44,386 bases of DNA, from assembly GCF_913775985.1 (NCBI RefSeq), contig NZ_CAJYMB010000085.1, positions 1-44,386 of the forward strand, read 5' to 3'. The notes beneath the pieces were generated by a model, which saw only the letters and a program-made list of their open reading frames with translations, was not told the DNA's origin and did not search any database. The DNA comes from an uncultured Pluralibacter sp. GTDB taxonomy: Bacteria; Pseudomonadota; Gammaproteobacteria; Enterobacterales; Enterobacteriaceae. A program made the position numbers and the translations under genes. How positions within the stretch are numbered: the stretch's first letter is position 1; every line of letters starts with the position of its first letter. Below, piece after piece: positions 25,101-33,250 of this stretch.

Positions 25101-28100
25101 TTTGATAGTCTGAAAATCTGGTATTACGACAGCGGTCCAGAAGGTTGGGCACAGGATGATGCGAACAATACCCTCTTACCAGTTACTGATGACGGGTGGA
25201 TATTACCGGCGGGCTCGACCTCCACAATGCGGTCACCAAATCCGTTAGCCATCGATGGGGACTCGTATAAATATCTCCGTCTGCGAATGAAACGCGTCGG
25301 GAATCCTGTCTGGTCTGGCTATGTTTATTGGATCGGTGCCGCAGAGCAGGGCTGGCAGGATAATCGCAGATTAGCCATACCGGAACCCGCGTTTGATCCC
25401 GCTACAGGAATCAGCGTTATATCGATTGCCGATATCCCCTGGCAGGCATCAGATACCATACGGCGGCTGCGGTTTGATTTTTCAAAAAATCAGAATGCTG
25501 ATAACTATTTCGCTGTTGACTGGCTGGCCGTAGGTCGTCCATCACCGGGCGCATCTCAGGCACAGATTCAGTCACTCCGCACCGCCATGACCGCCGCCGA
25601 TTCAGCCGAGGCCGCTTCACGAAATTTGTTGGCTGTGCAGTTACGGGGCGGTAGCACAAGTGCCGATCCGAACCTGTTGACCAGTGGCCTGATTTTTAAT
25701 GAACGCAAGGTTCGCATTACTGCTGAAAAAGCGATTGCGTCTGATGTAACCGCGTTACAGACGGATTTCAACGCGAATAAATCGGAGGTGAGCCAGCGCC
25801 TCGATACGTTGACGGATGAGCAAACCAGCCAGGCCGGCACGCTGACGCAAATCAGCACATCGCTGGGCAACACTCAGCAGGAGCTGGGGAAGGTTAGAGA
25901 TGACGTGGCGCAGAAGGCAGACGCCAACGCTCTGCAGCAGCTGCAGAATGTGGTTAGCCAGAACGGTAAGACTCTGTCTTCACAGGGACAGGCAATCACG
26001 TCGCTTCAGGGTGAGTTGAATACTGCCGTCTCTACGCTCAATGGGAAAATCAATGCCAAAGCTGACTCAAGCGCACTGCAGTCGCTGACGCAGCGCGTAA
26101 CGGCCACAGAGAACAGCATCACCTCTCAGGCAGACCAGTTGACAACCCTCAGCGCATCGCAAATCTCAGGCAGCGAAATATATAACGGTACGTTTTCAAC
26201 GTCGACAGCCGGCTGGGTCAATTCAGGGAATGGATCCGGGTTTAAATGGAGCAGTGAAAAAGCCCTGATTTCAACGACGGCATCAATCCGAGCGGCCAAC
26301 GTCACGCCAATTCCGGTTGAGCCTGGTGAAAAAATTACGTTGATGCTCGAAATGCGCGGCACTGATGGCTATGCAGGCGGTGGCCAGGACACGATGGGAT
26401 TCATTTCGGATTTGGGTAATCCCGTAGGCTGGATAGGCGGGATGAATACCACCGGGTTTATGCAGAGCCTGACAACAGACTGGTCTTCGATTAATCAGGA
26501 ATTTACGGTACCGGCAGCGTATACCGCGAAATTTATTTATTTCCGTATTGGGGTAGGCTCTGTTGTACCGTCCACCGCCCGGGTGATGGTTCGTAACGTT
26601 ATTATCACTAAACGCAGTGGTATCGCCACCAAAGCTGACGCATCAGCAATGCAATCCCTGCAGGCTCAGGTTACTCAGCAGGGGGATACGATTTCGTCTC
26701 AGGGCAGCGCGCTGACCCGCCTGAGAAACGACCTGGAGACAGTGAATGCAGACGTGGGGACAAAAGCCAGTGCCGACAGCGTTCAGCAGCTGTCGCAGGA
26801 GGTAACGAAGCAGGGTAACACCCTGACATCCCAGGGACAGGCATTGACTCAACTTCAGGGCAGTATTGATAACCTGAGCGTAGGTGGTGCAAACCTACTG
26901 CTGAATACGGACAGGAGTGCTGCACCCGTCGCTAAAAAATCACCGACCAGCCGTTACGAACAGTGGGGGTTAACGGCGATTAAAGATCTGCGCTCTATGA
27001 CAGTCAGTCAGGATACGGACTTTACATACTCGCTGTGGTTCACTGAGCTGCAGCCCAATTTTGGAACGTCAAAACCGTTCACGTCTGTAGCGTTAGGGAA
27101 GAGGCCGGGAGGTGATAACTGGTCACTGCGCCTGTTTGCAAATAGCGGTGTGATTACTCAGGAGTCAGCAACGCTGTATCGCTGGACCGGAACTATGAGA
27201 GTGCCGGCATATTCGGTGATGGCGTTAACAAACAACGCCGTGACGATGATTTTTGAGGACACGACTCAACAAACCGGTTGCAACATCGTCCGCATTCAAC
27301 TGGAGAGGGGGAATAAGGGGACTGACTGGTCGCCGGCTGCTGATGATGTGCAAACGCAGCTCACCGCAACGTCAGATGCTCTGAGTGGCCTGACGCAGCG
27401 GGTGAGTAACGATGAAGGCGATATTTCGGCGCAGGCAGCGTTGATAACGAAACTCCGCAGCGATTTATCAGCAACGAACTCAGATGTGGCCACAAAGGCG
27501 TCGTCGTCAGCATTACAGTCACTGGAGCAGAAGGTTTCTCAGCAGGGGAGCGCTATCACATCCCAGGGTAGTTCGCTCACGGCGCTGGAAAATAGCCTGT
27601 CACAGACTCAAAACGACCTGGATGCCTCGGGGCAGATCATCGGTAATATGCTGCAGAATGCATCGTTTGAGCGCGAATTTGCAGGCTGGAGTAACTCTGG
27701 CTGGCAGGTATTCAATGCGCAAAATCCCCATTCTGGAAAAATAATACTGCGAGCGGGGAAAACTACCAGCTCGGCATGTATTTTAAACCAGAGCGTATTT
27801 ATGCAGGCAGGGCGCACGTACGAATTTGGTGGATTCCTCCGACGGGAATCAGTCATTGAAATACGCGACCCCAGCAACACTAAAATCAGCTTGCGTAATG
27901 ACAGCGGTCCCGTGAAAGATTTTTTTCTGACGCTAAACAACCTGGTGACGAGCTCGGTATGGGCGCGACTCAGCACAGAGTACACGCCTTCGAGTGACGT
28001 AACGCTTACTCTCTCTTTCAGGGCTGCTCTTAATTCTGGCTATATTTATCTTGACGATGCCTTTGTCGTCGACGTGACTGATGTAAAAAAAATAGAGGCT

Positions 28101-30179
28101 CAGAGCTCTGCAATAACCGGGCTGACAAATAGAGTAAGTTCTGCCGAGGGGAAAATAGACTCACAGTCTTCATTAATTACCAGTCTGAACAATACGCTGA
28201 CAAACGTATCAAATAACGCTGAGGCAAAAACTGTCACTCCTGGCAATATGCTAAAAAATGCGTCATTTGAGATGAATGTGGCTGAGTGGGAGTCATCCGG
28301 TCCTTTCGATATTATAGAAGCCACTAATCCGAAAGGTGGGAAAAAGATTCTGAAAACCATGACTGGCCTCGTAACTTTTAAGCAGAAGGTATCAGTTACA
28401 TCAGGAAGGGTATATCGATATGGTGTTTATTACCGGCGAAATCCTTCTGCCAAAGTGGATAATGAAGCCTATAACAAAGTCAGGATAGGAACTGAGTCAG
28501 ATGACTTTTTGAAGGAGTTAAGGTTTAAGCCTGAGATGTCAACCTCATCAACATGGGCATATTTATCAGCTGACTGGTCTCCAGCTGAGGATATGGTTGC
28601 TACAGTTAGCATTTTGTCATCACTGTCTGCCGGAGAGCAGTATTTCGATGATGTATTTCTGATTGATGTGACGGCAGAGTCTCTTTCATCGGCAAATGCT
28701 GGCGCCATTTCGTCACTGACGAACAGGGTCAGTAATGCGGAGGATACGCTCTCATCTCAGGGCAAGAGCATCACCAGCCTGACAAACAGCCTGAATACTA
28801 AAGCCAGCCAGACCGATTTAAACGGCCTCACGACAAAGGTTAACGCCAAGGCGGACTCCAGCGCGCTCCAGGCTCTGCAGAGCCAGGTTACGCAGCAGGG
28901 AGGGACGCTGACGTCGCAGGGCAATGCCATCAGGCAACTCAACAACATGCTGATATTGGGTAATCAGATAGTTAACGGTGATTTATCGAGTGACGCTGAC
29001 AGCTGGCGAGACTCTGGTCCTGGCTCGTCATTTACCTACAACAGCGCGGAAAAGGCTCTTCAAACCGGAAGTGATTCAATCCGCGTCGCTAACGTTACGG
29101 CGATACCCGTTGAGGCCGGGATGCAGATGATAGTGTCATTTGAAATGCGGTCCACGGTATCAGTTTCAGCGACCAGTTCGGACAGCATGGGATTTGTATC
29201 ATCACCTGACTTTAAGGACGCAGAATGGATTGTCAGGCAGGAAGGTTGGATGTCAGGGATAAAAACCGGATATCAGACAAAGCAAATTAAGTTGGTTATA
29301 CCAGAATCATATAAAGGGCAGTTTGTCTATTTGAGATTTGCTTCTGCTTCGGCTACTCCATCAACGACAAAATTACTCATCAGAAATATTGTCGTTACAT
29401 CATCAATAGGGATAGCAAGCTCTCTGCAGGGGCTGACTACTCGAGTGACAAATGCAGAAGGGAAAATAACGTCAACCACAACGGAGGTGTCAAAGTTAAC
29501 ATCCCGCGTTAATGATGCAGAGTCGTCTATATCTGGGCTCAATGAAACCGTGGCTCAGAACGGTCTGGCTATGGCCAACGGTTTTAACCAGATGCGCAGT
29601 ATGATCGGCGACAACAGTGCCTCTATCACGCAGACCAATAAAACGGTCACTAGCCTGGAGAAATCGACAACCGAGCAGGTCAATACGCTGAACTCGAAAT
29701 ACGGCGATATGTCGTCAACGGTCCAGCAGACTGCATCCACTGTTGCGGATATTAACGGCAAGCTCGGGGCGCAGTGGGGCGTTAAAGTTGCAACAGGCAA
29801 CGGTGGAACGCCCGTAGTGGCCGGTATTCAGCTGGGCATCAACGGTAATGGCCAGAGCCAGTTCCTGGTGTCCGCAGATATGTTTGGGGTATACACACCC
29901 GGCGCGGGAGGCAATGCCGTAATGGCATTTGCCGTCGAGGGTGCAAATGCATATTTGCGCAGCGCGATGATTAAAGATGCAAGCATCGATTTTGCGAAAA
30001 TATCAAATACAATTCAATCTTCAAACTATGTATGGCAACAGTCAGGATGGGCACTAAACAAAGATGGTGGCTTCTCTATAAATGGTTCGGGAGGCGGTGG
30101 ACGTGTAACTATTGATTCATCTGGAATGAAAGTATTTGACCAGAATGGAGTGGCTCGTGTGACGATGGGATTATATTAA
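22182..30179 (+). CDS. J: Giant host-specificity tail-tip protein gpJ (2,665 aa)
   Basis: Residues about 1-850 are the conserved gpJ core, including fibronectin-III-like repeats near 620-800. Lambda gpJ is 1,132 residues; this one is more than twice as long. The added region is about 860-2,450, made of coiled-coil linkers with a recurring 20-22-residue motif and six predicted jelly-roll modules near 973-1122, 1330-1480, 1567-1720, 1821-1968, 2021-2167 and 2260-2410. The end (2,470-2,665) is the DUF1983-type C-terminal region. It binds the host receptor at the tail tip. A terminator lies immediately upstream. Confidence 0.94.
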   Translation: MSKATLIKGRKGGKPKTRTPVEQPDDLQSVAKAKILLALGEGEFAGGLTAKDIYLDGTPLENSDGSQNFSGVAWEFRPGTQAQSYIQGIPGSENEIGVGTELKSATAWTHTFTNTQLSAIRLRLKWPSLFNQEDDGDLVGNSVKYAIDLQTDGGSWQTVVDTAVTGKTTSGYERSHRIELPQAGSTWTVRLRKITADANSAKVGDKMTLESYTEVIDAKLRYPNTALLYIEFDSSQFNGSIPQIACEPRMRVIRVPDTYNPETREYSGVWTGAFKWAWTDNPAWIFYDLVVSGRFGLGNRLTAENISKWTLYEVAQYCDQLVPDGKGGDGVEPRYTCNVYVQDRNDAYTVLRDFAAIFRGMVYWGGDQIVALADMPRDVDYTYTRANVIDGKFTYSSSSAKTRYTTALVSWSDPANAYSDAMEPVFEQPLVARYGFNQLEMTAIGCTRQSEANRKGRWGILTNNKDRVVTFGVGLDGNIPQPGYIIAVADEMLAGRSNGGRISAVSGRVITFDRNVDAKPGARLQVNLPSGISQSRTIQSVNGARQVTITIPFSEAPQTESVWAIEWDELYLQQYRVVSVSDNSDGTFTVSGAAHDPDKFSRIDTGAIIDDRPVSVVPPSHQAAPEGVSITSYSVVNQGISVETMQATWAAVKNAISYEAQWRRNDGNWVNVPRSSTTSFEVSGIYAGRYLVRVRAINAAEVSSGWVYSEEKTLTGKIGEPLAPVGLVTTSLTAGIEISWGFPANSGDTQRTEVQYSPDGLGNGALQLTDVAYPGNRYQQMGLQFAQQFWYRARLVDRLGNKSPWTGWVYGMASDNMDDYYKNLDDAIRDTDTWGELNKGIQDNADVSQSISDAVDAARSIADEAARGVAQQAEQLAEQAGSITKNTNTIVKEIADRKAAVTAEAEKRAQDVAQTAADARDNTSQVAAQAAADLLAAKDEVEAQISSSNTTMQDGFDSLAQQIASISAGTGEQFDSLKIWYYDSGPEGWAQDDANNTLLPVTDDGWILPAGSTSTMRSPNPLAIDGDSYKYLRLRMKRVGNPVWSGYVYWIGAAEQGWQDNRRLAIPEPAFDPATGISVISIADIPWQASDTIRRLRFDFSKNQNADNYFAVDWLAVGRPSPGASQAQIQSLRTAMTAADSAEAASRNLLAVQLRGGSTSADPNLLTSGLIFNERKVRITAEKAIASDVTALQTDFNANKSEVSQRLDTLTDEQTSQAGTLTQISTSLGNTQQELGKVRDDVAQKADANALQQLQNVVSQNGKTLSSQGQAITSLQGELNTAVSTLNGKINAKADSSALQSLTQRVTATENSITSQADQLTTLSASQISGSEIYNGTFSTSTAGWVNSGNGSGFKWSSEKALISTTASIRAANVTPIPVEPGEKITLMLEMRGTDGYAGGGQDTMGFISDLGNPVGWIGGMNTTGFMQSLTTDWSSINQEFTVPAAYTAKFIYFRIGVGSVVPSTARVMVRNVIITKRSGIATKADASAMQSLQAQVTQQGDTISSQGSALTRLRNDLETVNADVGTKASADSVQQLSQEVTKQGNTLTSQGQALTQLQGSIDNLSVGGANLLLNTDRSAAPVAKKSPTSRYEQWGLTAIKDLRSMTVSQDTDFTYSLWFTELQPNFGTSKPFTSVALGKRPGGDNWSLRLFANSGVITQESATLYRWTGTMRVPAYSVMALTNNAVTMIFEDTTQQTGCNIVRIQLERGNKGTDWSPAADDVQTQLTATSDALSGLTQRVSNDEGDISAQAALITKLRSDLSATNSDVATKASSSALQSLEQKVSQQGSAITSQGSSLTALENSLSQTQNDLDASGQIIGNMLQNASFEREFAGWSNSGWQVFNAQNPHSGKIILRAGKTTSSACILNQSVFMQAGRTYEFGGFLRRESVIEIRDPSNTKISLRNDSGPVKDFFLTLNNLVTSSVWARLSTEYTPSSDVTLTLSFRAALNSGYIYLDDAFVVDVTDVKKIEAQSSAITGLTNRVSSAEGKIDSQSSLITSLNNTLTNVSNNAEAKTVTPGNMLKNASFEMNVAEWESSGPFDIIEATNPKGGKKILKTMTGLVTFKQKVSVTSGRVYRYGVYYRRNPSAKVDNEAYNKVRIGTESDDFLKELRFKPEMSTSSTWAYLSADWSPAEDMVATVSILSSLSAGEQYFDDVFLIDVTAESLSSANAGAISSLTNRVSNAEDTLSSQGKSITSLTNSLNTKASQTDLNGLTTKVNAKADSSALQALQSQVTQQGGTLTSQGNAIRQLNNMLILGNQIVNGDLSSDADSWRDSGPGSSFTYNSAEKALQTGSDSIRVANVTAIPVEAGMQMIVSFEMRSTVSVSATSSDSMGFVSSPDFKDAEWIVRQEGWMSGIKTGYQTKQIKLVIPESYKGQFVYLRFASASATPSTTKLLIRNIVVTSSIGIASSLQGLTTRVTNAEGKITSTTTEVSKLTSRVNDAESSISGLNETVAQNGLAMANGFNQMRSMIGDNSASITQTNKTVTSLEKSTTEQVNTLNSKYGDMSSTVQQTASTVADINGKLGAQWGVKVATGNGGTPVVAGIQLGINGNGQSQFLVSADMFGVYTPGAGGNAVMAFAVEGANAYLRSAMIKDASIDFAKISNTIQSSNYVWQQSGWALNKDGGFSINGSGGGGRVTIDSSGMKVFDQNGVARVTMGLY

Positions 30180-30493
30180 TGAGTTATGGTCTATTAGTCA
30201 GGCATCCGGACGGAACCGTAATGTTCGACATGGGGGACTACTCTACCAGGTTTGTTACACAAATACAGGTGAGAGTGCCAGCCGGACAGGTTGCCACATG
30301 GTATGGAATGGATATAAATGATAGCGAGTACTTTGCAACAATTGTAAAAGGTCTGGATTCATGGAACAACGGATTGCTGTCAACTGAATTAATAGCTATA
30401 GCCACAAATGGTAGTGTTGAGGTTAGATATATGGATGGCTATTCGCTAGCATATGACTCAAACGTATTAGTCGATATATACAGGTTCAAATGA
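30179..30493 (+). CDS. Small post-J tail-tip protein, paralogue of the next gene
   Basis: A 104-residue protein beginning MSYGLLVRHPDGTVMFDMGD. The start overlaps the J stop (TAATG). Its N-terminal 40 residues resemble those of the next gene (YGxxVRxxxxxxxxD), so the two are diverged paralogues. Such small beta-rich proteins after J probably sit on the tail tip; DUF6453 is a possible family name from memory. Function inferred from position. Confidence 0.65.
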   Translation: MSYGLLVRHPDGTVMFDMGDYSTRFVTQIQVRVPAGQVATWYGMDINDSEYFATIVKGLDSWNNGLLSTELIAIATNGSVEVRYMDGYSLAYDSNVLVDIYRFK

Positions 30494-31137
30494 TGCCGTA
30501 TGGATTTATAGTGCGAAACGAGAACAACGCGATTGTTATCGACTCTGACCATAGACACACAGTTTTCTATGATAAAAGGACACCATCAATAAGTGATGTT
30601 GGCGCTTATGGAGGTGGTACGCCATTTGGCGACTTAAAAGAGCTTGGTTATTTATCCACTAACTTTTATCCAACAGAGGGTTTTTTACATTGGTTCCGGA
30701 TGACCCCAGGATCCTGGGGCATTCCGGGTGCATGGATGTTTAAACCTGGTGGAGTTGAGATAATAAGGACAAGTAGAACTCAACCACTGCAAAAAGGATA
30801 TCTCAATGTTTACAATGGTGGAGGAGAATTGATTTGGTCTGATATTAGCTCTTATGATATGCCACGCATTAAAGGATTTATTCATCCAACATTAGATGTT
30901 GATAATAACGTGCAGTCTTTCTCTCCTGGATTTAATCCGTGGATACTGTTAAATAACACCCCGGGGAATGTCTCATATGACGGAACGACATTTGGTTACA
31001 GTGGCTTGTTTATGAGATGGGATGGTTATAATCTTCAGTATAAATGGCAAAGTAGATATCAAAAGTCCTTCAGAGATACGTTTAGCGGTAGAGAGATTCT
31101 CAACATACCCTACGCAATTTTCAACTACGGTAGGTAA
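30490..31137 (+). CDS. Post-J tail-tip protein with extended beta domain
   Basis: A 215-residue protein starting MMPYGFIVRNENNAIVIDSD; ATG 30490 overlaps the previous stop (ATGATG, with a second ATG at 30493). The shared N-terminal part is followed by a long beta-rich, aromatic region (FRMTPGSWGIPGAWMFKPGG), suggesting carbohydrate or protein contact. GC is lower than in the tail core. Probably a variable adhesion or tip accessory; function unproven. Confidence 0.65.
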   Translation: MMPYGFIVRNENNAIVIDSDHRHTVFYDKRTPSISDVGAYGGGTPFGDLKELGYLSTNFYPTEGFLHWFRMTPGSWGIPGAWMFKPGGVEIIRTSRTQPLQKGYLNVYNGGGELIWSDISSYDMPRIKGFIHPTLDVDNNVQSFSPGFNPWILLNNTPGNVSYDGTTFGYSGLFMRWDGYNLQYKWQSRYQKSFRDTFSGREILNIPYAIFNYGR

Positions 31138-31139
31138 GC

Positions 31140-32135
31140 ATGGCAACCATTAGCGATGAACTCGCCAGTAGCATTCAAAAGTGTTTTAATCAGACTTATA
31201 CAGATATAGCTAACCAACAAAGTATCTTCTTTGGGAGTGGTGACGTTACAATAGCCAAACCTGATGGTGGGAAAAAGGTAGTACCATCGTGGGAGAAGCT
31301 AAATACCTCCATAAGTAATGTAGAAAATGGAAATTTGCAGGGGAAAGCACTCTACGCAGCTAGTATAGAGTTATCCGGTGCTACGCCATATATAGATATT
31401 CATTATGGTAATTCAACTGCTGATTACACCCATCGACTCATAGCGTGGAATAAAGACTCACTATCACTAACTAGCGGACTCAATATTGAAAAAAATCTAT
31501 TCGTCACTACTTGGATAGACGCAGGGAAGACGGTGCGTTCTTATGATCCATTGGGGTTTTTAGGAATGGACGTGAATGATCCTAAAGGGGGAAACGGCTC
31601 GGTGTTAGCTGCGCCTAGATTTTTCAGTAAATTCCCTAGTCGAGGGAGTGACAATAATGGTCAAGCAGGGGCCGGATTCTGGTTTGAAGAATATGCTGGA
31701 TATAATCACAAAGCTGTAATATCAGTACAGGGTTATTCAGCGCAACTTCAATATTTTCAGTTTCTGAATGATGGGCAGATTTTAGGTAATCGGGGATATG
31801 TTCAGTTTGGAGGGACGTCAGATATAAATTATAAGAGAGATGTGCGTCGTACAGATGGGAAAATATCTCTGGATAATATCTGCGCAATGGATTTAGTAAC
31901 TTTCATTTATAAAGACGACGAGCAGGAGAGGGTTCGTCGCGGAGTGATTGCGCAGCAAATCAGGACCATTGACGAGGCCTATGTAAAAGAGAGTGAATTA
32001 ACGTATCAGCAAGGCGACGAGGTGATTACGCAGAAGAAGCTGGTGCTTGATTCTAACCCCTTACTCATGGACGCCCTGGCCGCAATTCAGGTGCTGGCCC
32101 GGCGCGTAGAAGAGCTGGAAAAGCGCAGCTTATAG
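31140..32135 (+). CDS. Tail fibre with C-terminal S74 intramolecular chaperone
   Basis: A 331-residue fibre protein. The N-terminus (MATISDELASSIQKCFNQ) should attach to the tail, and the middle is beta-rich and variable. Residues about 228-331 are a Peptidase_S74 self-cleaving chaperone: TSDINYKRDVRRTDG holds the Ser/Asp and Lys of the cleavage dyad, followed by RRGVIAQQI and a coiled-coil end. The chaperone is cut off after trimerisation. The gene is AT-rich, as is usual for exchanged fibre modules. Its end overlaps a convergent gene by six bases. Confidence 0.88.
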   Translation: MATISDELASSIQKCFNQTYTDIANQQSIFFGSGDVTIAKPDGGKKVVPSWEKLNTSISNVENGNLQGKALYAASIELSGATPYIDIHYGNSTADYTHRLIAWNKDSLSLTSGLNIEKNLFVTTWIDAGKTVRSYDPLGFLGMDVNDPKGGNGSVLAAPRFFSKFPSRGSDNNGQAGAGFWFEEYAGYNHKAVISVQGYSAQLQYFQFLNDGQILGNRGYVQFGGTSDINYKRDVRRTDGKISLDNICAMDLVTFIYKDDEQERVRRGVIAQQIRTIDEAYVKESELTYQQGDEVITQKKLVLDSNPLLMDALAAIQVLARRVEELEKRSL

Positions 32136-32390
32136 CGATGCGCCTATTTCTTTCATTTTATCCAGCACACGGGTCAATTCGCTGTCATCGAGTGCCAACT
32201 GCGCAGCCATAAAAAACAGGATGTGCGGGGACATAGCGCGTGGCTCCGCACCCCCAGTGTATTTTCTCCACTGACTGTTACTGGCCACGCCAGCCAAATC
32301 TGCCATTTGGTTTCCTGTAAAACCCAGGCATTCCTTCAATTTTTCCAAATCTTCCGGTGACGGGGGAGTGTAATCATTGATGAGTCGCAT
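32130..32390 (-). CDS. Small XRE-like phage regulator
   Basis: An 86-residue protein starting MRLINDYTPPSPEDLEKLKE. Residues 17-45 (LGFTGNQMADLAGVASNSQW) look like a Cro/CI-type helix-turn-helix. ATG at 32390 follows AGG on the minus strand. The open frame extends upstream to 32492, but that would read through a terminator hairpin. It lies 12 bases downstream of that terminator and converges on the fibre gene. Target unknown; it is not a CI-type repressor, having no peptidase or dimerisation domain. Confidence 0.72.
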   Translation of the reverse strand: MRLINDYTPPSPEDLEKLKECLGFTGNQMADLAGVASNSQWRKYTGGAEPRAMSPHILFFMAAQLALDDSELTRVLDKMKEIGASL

Positions 32391-32402
32391 AGAGTACCTG
32401 TC

Positions 32403-32425
32403 AAAAAGCCCCGTTCGGGGCTTTC
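32403..32425 (-). terminator. Leftward terminator between two minus-strand genes
   Basis: AAAGCCCCG and CGGGGCTTT pair around TT; the A run at 32403-32407 becomes T on the minus strand. It ends the transcript of the small membrane gene and lies directly before the regulator's ribosome site. Confidence 0.8.
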
Positions 32426-32427
32426 TG

Positions 32428-32601
32428 TTAAATGAATTTGAGCAGTACCGTTGTGATGGTAGCGACCGCGCCGATAAGGCCGGACGCCACAACTATCGGA
32501 TACCAGGCTGATTCCCTGTTGAGTTTTGAGGTCTCGGCAATCAGCTTTGCAATTTCTGCGTTAACTTTCGCTAATTCTGCCTGGGTCATTTCGTTGCTCA
32601 T
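32428..32601 (-). CDS. Small coiled-coil/single-span membrane protein
   Basis: A 57-residue protein, absent from most gene calls because of its size: MSNEMTQAELAKVNAEIAKL (amphipathic helix), then a membrane span near 38-56 (WYPIVVASGLIGAVATITTV). The start at 32601 follows AAGGA at eight-base spacing on the minus strand. Similar helix-plus-span proteins occur in enterobacterial prophages; function unknown. It is first gene of the leftward operon from the promoter at 32655-32683. Confidence 0.75.
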   Translation of the reverse strand: MSNEMTQAELAKVNAEIAKLIAETSKLNRESAWYPIVVASGLIGAVATITTVLLKFI

Positions 32602-32654
32602 TTGTTCATCCTTTCGGGCTTGGGCCGCGGCCTTTCCGCTACCTCATGTAATCA

Positions 32655-32683
32655 ATACTAGCCCCCTTGGTGCTACCTGTCAA
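32655..32683 (-). promoter_or_regulatory. Leftward sigma70 promoter for the accessory operon
   Basis: On the minus strand a perfect TTGACA (32683-32678) is followed after 17 bases by TAGTAT (32660-32655). It faces the membrane-protein and regulator genes, so these are expected to be expressed in the lysogen, apart from the late operon. Confidence 0.72.
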
Positions 32684-32794
32684 TGACCCCTGATCCTGAA
32701 ATTGAAAATTTACAAAGGTAAAAAATCAAAGCTTGGTAGTAGGTTGAAGCTGCCATGCTGAAAGGGATATTGATCTTTAAAAACAATAAAACTA

Positions 32795-32810
32795 CTGTAT
32801 GTACATTCAG
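32795..32810 (+). promoter_or_regulatory. LexA box (SOS operator) of umuDC
   Basis: CTGTATGTACATTCAG has the CTG-N10-CAG form with an AT-rich centre, close to the enterobacterial consensus. It is 20 bases upstream of the umuD start and predicts DNA-damage induction of umuDC. Confidence 0.9.
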
Positions 32811-32829
32811 TATTGTTGTGGTGATTGAT

Positions 32830-33249
32830 ATGCAGTTCATTAAACCAGCAGATTTGCGGGGAGTTGTCGCGCTCCCTCTTTTTTCCGATTTTGTGCCGTG
32901 TGGATTTCCATCCCCGGCTCAGGATTATGTTGAGCAACGCCTTGATCTCAATGAGCTGATGATACGACATCCCAGCGCAACCTACTTTGTAAAGGCCGCG
33001 GGCGATTCGATGCGCGACGCGGGGATAGGAGAGGGAGATCTGCTGGTGGTTGATAGCGCTAAAACAGCTGAGCATGGAGATATAGTCATCGCTGCCGTAG
33101 ATGGAGAGTTTACTGTCAAACGCCTGCAGCTACATCCTGTCGTCATGCTGGTGCCTGAAAACCCAGCATACCGGCCGATCGAGATCGGTGCTGAGGAGGG
33201 GCTGGAGATTTTCGGCGTCGTCACGTACATCGTCAAGACTGCTGGCTGA
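32830..33249 (+). CDS. umuD: UmuD, translesion polymerase V processing subunit
   Basis: A 139-residue protein, exactly the E. coli UmuD length if started at ATG 32830. The Cys24-Gly25 self-cleavage site, Ser60 (AGDSM) and Lys97 (TVKRL) of the LexA-type Ser/Lys dyad are all at the E. coli positions. RecA-stimulated cleavage gives UmuD', which joins UmuC as Pol V. An upstream in-frame ATG at 32755 would include the LexA box and is rejected. umuC follows after one base. Confidence 0.97.
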   Translation: MQFIKPADLRGVVALPLFSDFVPCGFPSPAQDYVEQRLDLNELMIRHPSATYFVKAAGDSMRDAGIGEGDLLVVDSAKTAEHGDIVIAAVDGEFTVKRLQLHPVVMLVPENPAYRPIEIGAEEGLEIFGVVTYIVKTAG

Positions 33250-33250
33250 T

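Noticed and set aside
32130..32390. XRE-like protein as the phage CI repressor
   Set aside because: Only 86 residues, no peptidase/dimerisation domain, not beside cro, and beside the tail fibre gene.
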